In this document: one piece after another, positions 58,144 to 64,000 of the stretch | How positions within the stretch are numbered: position 1 is the stretch's first letter | Layout of the letters: each line of letters starts with the position of its first letter | Source of the DNA: Tritrichomonas musculus | Lineage: Eukaryota; Parabasalia; Tritrichomonadida; Tritrichomonadidae | Length of the DNA: 64,000 nt | Assembly: GCA_039105265.1 (NCBI GenBank) | Contig: JAPFFF010000001.1 | Location: 2,790,001 to 2,854,000, forward strand | Direction: 5' to 3' | Notes under the pieces: model-generated | Database searches by the model: none | What the model was told of the DNA's origin: nothing | The model's input: only the letters and a program-made list of their open reading frames with translations | Translations under genes and position numbers: made by a program

Positions 58144-58157
58144 TCATTTTTCATTTT
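58144..58157 (+). promoter_or_regulatory. Double Inr-like box (TCATTTTTCATTTT)
   Basis: Two overlapping TCATTTT boxes end six bases before the ATG at 58164. Confidence 0.55.
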
Positions 58158-58163
58158 GCTCGA

Positions 58164-59741
58164 ATGCAAAAACAACTACCATCTATCCTTGGACCAGTCC
58201 AGCCTAGAAGAGTCCTAACAAGGTTGATAGACCCAGCATCAACACCAGCTCCATCATCTCGATCCGGTACCCATATCAGCGTTCCTGCTCCATCAGCAAC
58301 ATCTAATGATCAAGATCAAGATCAAGAACAAGATCCTATGGAACATCTCGAGGATTTTACTCAACCTAAGAAAGCTCCAGAAATCCATGCTTCCCCTGTT
58401 TATTATGACAATCCAGAAGATGATGAATCTAATCATCTAGAAAATGATCAAGATGGAGATCCATTTCTTGATGCTTTAATGAAAGTCCCAGATCAGCAGA
58501 AACAAAAAAGTTCTCAGCCATCACAGCATCTTCCATCTGATTCTGATGTTGAGGAAATGGAACCAGCAGTAGCAGCAGTCAGCCAAGAAATTACAAAAAA
58601 ATTGCCCGATCTGATCCAGAATGAAGTTAATGAACTCTCAGAGAATGTCATCCAAGAAGTCCAAAAGAATGACGAAGACGACAAAATTTTAAATGATGCT
58701 GTAAATATCATCTCTCAAGATGTAGCAAACACTATGTCCCAGGTCATCCATGAACTCCAAGAGAAAGAAGCAGAAAAAACTGGAAATGTTCCAACTCCAA
58801 ATGAAATTATCCAAAAATTTTCTCGATACTATGTTGTCCCTGACGATGAGAAAATTCCGAAACCAAACTTTGATATTTGGGCTCCTTGGGATCATCTTAT
58901 GAGACTTTACCCTGGACTCTTGACTCTAGATAATGCTCAATGTGATAACAGGCTTCGTCTTTTTCAACCTGGCAACGAGGAAAGACTAGAGAAATTTTTG
59001 AACTCTAATAATGGAAGATGGGATATGTTCCAGGCCTTTTTGTTCATTATCCACTACCATATCGTCTTTCACAGGGAAGTTCTTAGGGACGACCAGACCA
59101 TAGACCCTGTAGTTTTTGAACCTTTTTCCCCATTAGACTTAGCTTGGTTGGGTTATTCAAAGGACGAAAGCATCCAGTCAGACCATCCCGTCAGGATTGG
59201 GTCAACATTTACGAGGACAGCATGGAAGGATTTACTACAGGCCTATTATAAGGGACAAAAGAAGATGAGAGCCATGGACAGGAATTTTTGGACCTTGAAA
59301 GGAGATATCTACCTCCAAGACTGGATAAATAATTTAACTGGGATTTTTGAAGGAGCTGGACAAATAGTGACAGATTTAGTTCGTCATGCTGCAGATTGGA
59401 GAAGACCTTGTCCTGTCCCAGATGATGTTAAGAAACAATGTGACTCTATCAAGAAGAAGCTCATATTACTGCATGAATATCAGCAAGGAAATATTCGTCC
59501 TGTGGTCAAGGAAGCACAAAAAATAGTTATGCAAAATTCCCAATCTTCATCTGAGGAGGAAGAAGAAGAAATAAAAGAAAAGAGAAAGAGAAAGATTCGG
59601 ATCAAAAATTATTTAACCAGCAATGCAAATCCAGCTGTAAATACTGATGTCGGTTCATTAATATTTAGAGAAAAGCCTCCGTTCAAAAAGAACAATTCAC
59701 AAGAACGATTACCTCAAAGACTTCTCAAAATTAATAAATAA
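58164..59741 (+). CDS. Island 525-residue protein, unknown
   Basis: Unrecognised. Residues 1-110 are disordered, rich in Pro, Ser, Asp and Gln. About 125-215 form amphipathic helices of similar length (LPDLIQNEVNELSENVIQEV and its repeats). About 230-440 look folded and aromatic-rich (PNFDIWAPWDHLMRLYPGLL, SPLDLAWLGYSKDE, MRAMDRNFWTLKGDIYLQDW). The end is acidic then basic (SSEEEEEEIKEKRKRKIRIK), possibly a nuclear signal. It uses more C-ending codons than the host genes nearby. It is first in a plus-strand run of five genes with gaps of about 20-80 bases. A structural or DNA-associated role is possible but not shown. Confidence 0.8.
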   Translation: MQKQLPSILGPVQPRRVLTRLIDPASTPAPSSRSGTHISVPAPSATSNDQDQDQEQDPMEHLEDFTQPKKAPEIHASPVYYDNPEDDESNHLENDQDGDPFLDALMKVPDQQKQKSSQPSQHLPSDSDVEEMEPAVAAVSQEITKKLPDLIQNEVNELSENVIQEVQKNDEDDKILNDAVNIISQDVANTMSQVIHELQEKEAEKTGNVPTPNEIIQKFSRYYVVPDDEKIPKPNFDIWAPWDHLMRLYPGLLTLDNAQCDNRLRLFQPGNEERLEKFLNSNNGRWDMFQAFLFIIHYHIVFHREVLRDDQTIDPVVFEPFSPLDLAWLGYSKDESIQSDHPVRIGSTFTRTAWKDLLQAYYKGQKKMRAMDRNFWTLKGDIYLQDWINNLTGIFEGAGQIVTDLVRHAADWRRPCPVPDDVKKQCDSIKKKLILLHEYQQGNIRPVVKEAQKIVMQNSQSSSEEEEEEIKEKRKRKIRIKNYLTSNANPAVNTDVGSLIFREKPPFKKNNSQERLPQRLLKINK

Positions 59742-59790
59742 ATAAACAATTAAATTTTTTTATTTTAAATTTTTTGAAATATAATTTTTT

Positions 59791-60846
59791 ATGCCAAAAG
59801 ACAAATATTTTTTACCTCTTGAGAGTTCTCTTTATGTTCGAAGAGGAGTTAATAAAATAAGAGACTCTGATGATAGAGCTACTTGGTGTCCAGAATTAAT
59901 TTTGGAAGAAGATTTAGGAAAAAATCCTAATGATGTTTTTATAATCCCAGAATCAGAAAGAAATCCTCAAAACAGAGCTCCAGAAAGAAGAGCTCAAAAC
60001 AGAAGACATGGACCTCAGCGCTATCCAAAAATTCGAATTTTTGTTGATACTTACGAATGGAAAATAGCAGATTTATTTCTTGATAGCTGTAATAATTTTG
60101 CTGAATTTTGTAAAAAAAAGAAGATAACTGTTTTTGGAATGATATATGGATTATTTGGAGATAAAGATCATAACACAGGATTATTTCATCAAATACAAGG
60201 TGTCAAAATCCAAATCAAAAAAGGAGAAGCTCAAATAAACAATATCGAAATAAGATGTCGACAAGTTCAGAGAGTCAAAAATAAAGATTTAACAGAATAT
60301 GATATTGAAAATTGGAATGTTCAAAATCAAAATCAAAGACGAAGACAACAACAACAACAACAACAACAAAGAAGACTCGATGATATACCAGATTTTAATT
60401 CTTCTGATGATAATATTGGAGGAGATGATAATGATCTATATAATTTTGATAATCTAGATGATAGTAATCCAGAAAGTGATTCAGATGACGGTATGCCAAG
60501 ACATTGGGACGGAGATGATATTAGACAAGCTCCTGATAACGAATCTGATTCTGATCAAGATGCTATGCCTCCTCCTATCAGTCCTCCTCGGAGAGCTGCA
60601 GAAGCTCCTCTTCGAAGAAAGAAAAAGAAGAAGATTGTTAAGAAAAAGAAAGTTATCAAAAGTCCAAAAGTTCAAAATAAGAAGACAAAAGAGAAAATTA
60701 ATAAAGCTAGACAACAATATTTAAAGACTCATAAGAAGCCAGGACTCGAAATAGATGATGGTTGGTTTAATCAAAATAATAATAATGATGATACATATGA
60801 ATGGCAAAATATAGATGAATATATGAATGATAATTATGAGTTTTAA
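59791..60846 (+). CDS. Island paralogue 1: LPLES/YEW protein with polyQ and basic tail
   Basis: 351 residues. The N-terminal 165 residues hold a domain shared with the next two genes: YFLPLESSLYVRR, NDVFIIPES, VDTYEWKIADL and ITVFGMIYGLFGDKD. A polyglutamine run of about eight (DNA CAACAA) follows, then an acidic Asp/Asn stretch and a strongly basic tail (RRKKKKKIVKKKKVIKSPK) likely to bind nucleic acid or enter the nucleus. The C terminus is acidic again. The family is not recognised. Confidence 0.78.
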   Translation: MPKDKYFLPLESSLYVRRGVNKIRDSDDRATWCPELILEEDLGKNPNDVFIIPESERNPQNRAPERRAQNRRHGPQRYPKIRIFVDTYEWKIADLFLDSCNNFAEFCKKKKITVFGMIYGLFGDKDHNTGLFHQIQGVKIQIKKGEAQINNIEIRCRQVQRVKNKDLTEYDIENWNVQNQNQRRRQQQQQQQQRRLDDIPDFNSSDDNIGGDDNDLYNFDNLDDSNPESDSDDGMPRHWDGDDIRQAPDNESDSDQDAMPPPISPPRRAAEAPLRRKKKKKIVKKKKVIKSPKVQNKKTKEKINKARQQYLKTHKKPGLEIDDGWFNQNNNNDDTYEWQNIDEYMNDNYEF

Positions 60847-60868
60847 AATGCTAAATTTTTTTTTAAAA

Positions 60869-61231
60869 ATGAAAAAAATGGGAGAAAAAATTCTCGTATG
60901 CAAATGTAATTTACACTTCTCACCTCCAATAAATAGTACTGATATGGAAAGACTTCAAGATTTACCAAATGATGTTTTTACTTCTGATGGAGCAGCACTT
61001 TATGTTGACGAATATAATTGGATAAGTTATAATAAAGTAGTCAAATCCCTTGATGTAATTGCAGATTATATGAAGCATGATGCTGATATAAGAACAAGAA
61101 TAAGCGGTGAGTTATTAGGTTTTATCGGAGATGGAGGAGATAGTGAACCAAGAAGGCTTTATGTTAGAAATGGAAGAGTTATTGAAGATGATGTTCCGAT
61201 ACACTGGAGACAATATTATCCGAGGTATTAA
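60869..61231 (+). CDS. Island paralogue 2: short DVF/YNW protein
   Basis: About 120 residues from the ATG at 60869. ATGs at 60827 and 60848 are in frame, but the first lies inside the previous gene; another at 60878 is possible. It shares LPNDVFTSDG, YVDEYNWISYNKVV and ELLGFIGDGGDSEPRR with its neighbours, in the same order and spacing. It lacks the N-terminal LPLxS and the charged tail. It ends VPIHWRQYYPRY. Function unknown. Confidence 0.7.
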   Translation: MKKMGEKILVCKCNLHFSPPINSTDMERLQDLPNDVFTSDGAALYVDEYNWISYNKVVKSLDVIADYMKHDADIRTRISGELLGFIGDGGDSEPRRLYVRNGRVIEDDVPIHWRQYYPRY

Positions 61232-61285
61232 AAAAAAAATCAAAAATAAAAAGAATAAATTTTTTTGTCGCAAAAAAATTCAAAA

Positions 61286-61801
61286 ATGACACATTTCATG
61301 CCGCTTCAATCAACAATGAGGTTTTCAAGACATCTTACATCAGAGGAAAGAGATAATCTTAGCTCAATAAGTGATTTGTTGTTTGTTAACAATGATGATT
61401 TTATCGACCCCTATGAATATTTTGAGTGGGTGAAGCTAGACAAATTTATCGAAGAGCTCAGACCAATTTATCGTGAGGCAAGACAATATAAAAAATTATC
61501 TATTTGCGGATGTATTATCGGTAAAAAAGGCACAAAAGAAAATGGAACTGTTTTGGCAAAAGATACGGAAAAAAGTTTTGCAAAAATAACCTGTAAGAAG
61601 AAAGAAACAAAAAGTCAAGATATATATGCTCGCTGCAGCAAAATCGGAAGACATAAGAAAAAGATTGTCGAGGATGATGACAAACCTCTCAGGAAACGAA
61701 AGAGTAAATCACATAGTTTAAAGGCAAAAGATTATGAACTAACTCCAGAAGAAAACAAAAAAATGCATAAATTAAGAGCGAAAGATTATTTGTTAGACTA
61801 A
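61286..61801 (+). CDS. Island paralogue 3: MPLQS/FEW protein with basic tail
   Basis: 171 residues from MTHFMPLQSTMRF. The shared domain is HFMPLQST, DLLFVNNDDF, YEYFEWVKLDKFI and LSICGCIIGKKGTKENG. A Lys/Arg-rich tail (KIGRHKKKIVEDDDKPLRKR) follows and ends with the repeated phrase LKAKDYELTP / LRAKDYLLD. It resembles paralogue 1 most in its first 60 residues. Confidence 0.75.
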   Translation: MTHFMPLQSTMRFSRHLTSEERDNLSSISDLLFVNNDDFIDPYEYFEWVKLDKFIEELRPIYREARQYKKLSICGCIIGKKGTKENGTVLAKDTEKSFAKITCKKKETKSQDIYARCSKIGRHKKKIVEDDDKPLRKRKSKSHSLKAKDYELTPEENKKMHKLRAKDYLLD

Positions 61802-61824
61802 AAATTTTTTAATATAAAGATAAA

Positions 61825-62085
61825 ATGAATCATATAGAAGAAATAGAAAATTGTAAAGACATATTATATTTAATATTGGAATGGCGATTTGCACAAACAA
61901 TTTGGTCAAAACATTATTGGATGACAAATATTATTATGCTCTCGAGAGATCTTTTTGACAGATTATTTATTGATGAACTTCGCTCAAGAGAAAGAAATGA
62001 TGAAAATTTTATAAATCAGCTAAATCAAATAGTTTTAGAGAGGTTAGAAGTTTTATTAAATGATTTTAGGAAGTTGAATCTGTAA
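61825..62085 (+). CDS. Island small helical protein D, unknown
   Basis: 86 residues, unrecognised and almost fully helical (CKDILYLILEWRFAQTIWSK, then LNQIVLERLEVLLNDF). Rich in Trp, Ile and Leu. It lies 23 bases after paralogue 3. Its end overlaps by 20 bases the cytoplasmic end of the converging membrane-protein gene. In size it resembles small proteins A-C but has no repeat flanks. Confidence 0.68.
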   Translation: MNHIEEIENCKDILYLILEWRFAQTIWSKHYWMTNIIMLSRDLFDRLFIDELRSRERNDENFINQLNQIVLERLEVLLNDFRKLNL

Positions 62086-63413
62086 AAAAGGAATTTTCAA
62101 AAGGGTCATCATCCCCGACAATTTCATTATGATAATTTTTTCCTGTTCGAAGATTTTTATCAATGACAGTCTCCAAATTATCGTCATCATCATCTTTTTT
62201 GTCATCTTTCCAAATATCACAGCTATTTGTGATTTCATTTTCGGTTCGATATTTTTGTCTTTTTTTCATTAATATTATCACAATAATAATGACCAAAATA
62301 ACAAAGACAACAAGCGGTATCGACAAACATAAAATCAATTTTATATTGGATTTTGATGATGTAGATTCCGCAAATAAATTTGCAAAAGAAGATTGAGAAA
62401 ATAATAAAGAAAGAGAGAAGAAATTAGAATCAGAATTAGAAGATTGAAAAAAAATATCATCCTTACAGGAGGACGTACTTCGATATGTTGATTCCGAGAA
62501 AGGTTTCGATAAAGAAAATGAATTTGAGTCTTTGAGATTGTTTTGATACGATGTTGATTCCGAAAAGTTATTGGTAGAAGAAAAGATTCGAGAGTCTGAA
62601 AATTTATTGGATCGTATATTTTTGTCAGAGGGAGAGAATTTATTTGATGATGAGAATTTATTTGATGATGAGAATTTATTTGATGATGAGAATTTATTTG
62701 TGAGAATTTGTCAGATTGTGAGAACTTGTCAGATGTGAGAATTTGGCAGAATGTGAGAATTTGTCAGATTGTGAAAAAATGATGTCAGATTGTGAGAATT
62801 TGTCAGATTGTGAAAATTTGGCAGATTGTGAGAAATTGGCAGATTGTGAGAACTTGTCAGATTGTGAGAACTTGTCAGATTGTGAGAATTTGTCAGATTG
62901 TGAAAATTCGTAAGAGGGAGTGTTTGTTTTTGTCGGTAAAACATAAGGAATATAATAAATCCCGACAATAGATAAAGGTTTTTTATTTCTTGTCCTGATC
63001 GATATTTGATATTCTCCAGGATAATATAAAAGGTGAGAAACCCAAAAAGGAGATGCAGGATATGGACTTCTTTCATGAAACGAAACACCAATTTGACCAG
63101 AAATATCGGATTCAAAAACGAGATCTCCTTCCCCATATTCTTCATAATTTGATACTCCAAGGAACCAAATTTTTAATGCAGAAATTTTTCCGACAATCAC
63201 ACTATAACCATCTTGGATAGCATATGGATTGACAGGAAGAATCCATGCAGATTCTGCATAATTTGTATTTTGATAACCGTAATCATTCCACAATATATCA
63301 AAAGAGTAAAATTCAGTATATGGAATAAATTTTGTTTCGGGTGGAGCATTTTCTGGCCAATGCTCTGGAGGACCAAATTTGATGACGGTCTGAAGGATTG
63401 TGAAAATCAACAT
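62066..63413 (-). pseudogene. Ser-rich repeat membrane protein, frame interrupted
   Basis: The start at 63413 opens MLIFTILQTVIKFGPP, a short signal peptide. A beta-rich outer domain of about 150 residues follows (WILPVNPYAIQDGYSVIVGK, then YPGEYQISIRTRNKKPL). Next comes a tract of FSQSDK-type heptads, as in many trichomonad surface proteins. Then come a transmembrane segment (LSIPLVVFVILVIIIVIILM, near 62270-62330) and an acidic cytoplasmic tail. The reading frame appears broken about twice, so as assembled it may not make the anchored protein; sequence error in the repeats is an alternative. Whether it is a host surface gene or part of the island is unclear. Confidence 0.7.
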
Positions 63414-63416
63414 TTT

Positions 63417-63425
63417 GAAAAGTGA
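63417..63425 (-). promoter_or_regulatory. Inr-like box of the membrane-protein gene (TCACTTTTC)
   Basis: Reading the minus strand, TCACTTTTC ends three bases before the ATG at 63413. An identical box lies at 63491-63499. Confidence 0.55.
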
Positions 63426-63563
63426 TGTGTTCTGGACGATTTTACGTTTTATCTTTTTTTTGTGATTCGTCAAGGCGAAAACTCTTTATTGAAAAGTGAT
63501 GTGTTCTGGACGATTTTACGTTTTATCTTTTTTTTTGTGATTCGTCAAGGCGAAATTTCTTTA
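63417..63563. repeat. 74-bp tandem duplication in a divergent promoter
   Basis: The segment beginning GAAAAGTGATGTGTTCTGGA occurs at 63417 and 63491; the second copy has one extra T in its T run and a changed end. Read on the minus strand it contains TCACTTTTC, so the Inr-like box of the membrane-protein gene is present twice. Confidence 0.92.
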
Positions 63564-63581
63564 TTGATATCAAAGAACATT

Positions 63582-63590
63582 TCACTTTTT
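63582..63590 (+). promoter_or_regulatory. Inr-like box (TCACTTTTT) of the last gene
   Basis: It lies eight bases before the ATG at 63599. Confidence 0.55.
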
Positions 63591-63598
63591 ATTTTGGA

Positions 63599-64000
63599 AT
63601 GGATTCTTCCTATACCCCAGCTTCAACAATAGAGAAGATTTCATTCATCAAGGAACTCAAAAAAATATGTGATGACATCTTGAATGAATATCAAGAATTT
63701 CGAAATTTGAGTCAGGAATGTTGGGAAATATCAAGTTTGATTCCAGCAAAGAAACAAGAGATTCTTGATCTATCAGCCAAAAATGTTGAGCCTTTTCATG
63801 ATGATGAACAAAAAGCTTTATATGAACTTCAGCATAAAAATCAAGAACTGACCAAACTTCGAGAAGATGTCGAAAAAGCAATGAAAAAATGCAAGGAACA
63901 AAGACAAAAAATTGACAGGACATATCAATGGCCTTTGGGAAAAATTATTAACAAATTACATTCTTATGATTATTTGAAATACTCTCAGATTTTGCAAACT
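63599..64000 (+). CDS. Coiled-coil protein, partial (runs off the window)
   Basis: 134 codons are open from MDSSYTPASTIEKISFIKEL to the last base, with no stop. The visible part is helical and highly charged, with heptad-like spacing (LYELQHKNQELTKLREDVEK, then MKKCKEQRQKIDRTYQW). Unrecognised. It is divergent from the membrane-protein gene, sharing the 185-base region with the 74-bp duplication. Confidence 0.78.
   Translation, partial: MDSSYTPASTIEKISFIKELKKICDDILNEYQEFRNLSQECWEISSLIPAKKQEILDLSAKNVEPFHDDEQKALYELQHKNQELTKLREDVEKAMKKCKEQRQKIDRTYQWPLGKIINKLHSYDYLKYSQILQT

Noticed and set aside
54900-64000. Second Polinton or a retroelement
   Set aside because: No polymerase, integrase, reverse transcriptase, ATPase or protease motif and no terminal repeat is visible within the window.

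Overview
The window looks like nuclear DNA of a parabasalid protist. A Tritrichomonas foetus-like species fits best, and Trichomonas vaginalis is not excluded. The reasons are: AT-rich DNA with long intronless genes; short 5' leaders carrying Inr-like TCAYTTTT boxes just before ATG; a BspA-like leucine-rich-repeat surface protein; a kinase fused to Sel1 repeats; a DUF3447/ankyrin gene; and a large Polinton (Maverick). I made no database search, so every family name rests on motifs read by eye.

Layout. (1) 78-3788: BspA-like surface protein with signal peptide, about fifty LRRs and one membrane anchor. (2) 4827-30330: a Polinton of 25.5 kb with 234-bp terminal inverted repeats (one mismatch) and a 5-bp target duplication. 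It carries protein-primed DNA polymerase B, integrase, packaging ATPase, Ulp1-like protease, probable double-jelly-roll capsid protein, minor capsid candidates, two related giant fibre- or adhesin-like proteins, an HNH endonuclease and about ten unknown ORFs. It looks whole and young. (3) 30.3-32.1 kb: two near-identical 248-bp MITEs. (4) 32.1-39.3 kb: host genes and relics, namely a Sel1-repeat kinase, a CK1-type kinase fragment, a UBE2S-like E2, a foldback element, a metallo-beta-lactamase-fold hydrolase, and fragments of a Myb gene and an ADF/cofilin gene meeting tail to tail. (5) 39.83-40.68 kb: a non-autonomous DNA transposon with perfect 61-bp inverted repeats and a GC-rich core. (6) 40.7-43.4 kb: a DUF3447 gene whose downstream ankyrin repeats are scattered among AT-rich spacers. 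(7) 43.9-54.9 kb: a 3647-residue protein with three VWA-type domains.

(8) 54.9-64 kb is the least explained part. Three unrelated 82-88-residue genes on the minus strand sit in near-identical 5' and 3' flanks, separated by minisatellite arrays (56, 32, 27 and 61 bp). A 20-bp motif recurs seven times. These are followed by a plus-strand gene run that includes three apparent paralogues of unknown family, then a Ser-rich repeat membrane protein and a divergent coiled-coil gene that runs off the window. Base and codon use looks different from the host genes to its left. I suspect an undescribed mobile or virus-like island, but I see no hallmark replication, integration or capsid gene in it.

How the genes work together. 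The Polinton genes form a coherent virus-like set for replication, integration, packaging, maturation and virion proteins. Three of its otherwise unrelated proteins carry short GxQT motifs resembling dynein light chain (LC8) ligands. The host genes appear independent of one another.
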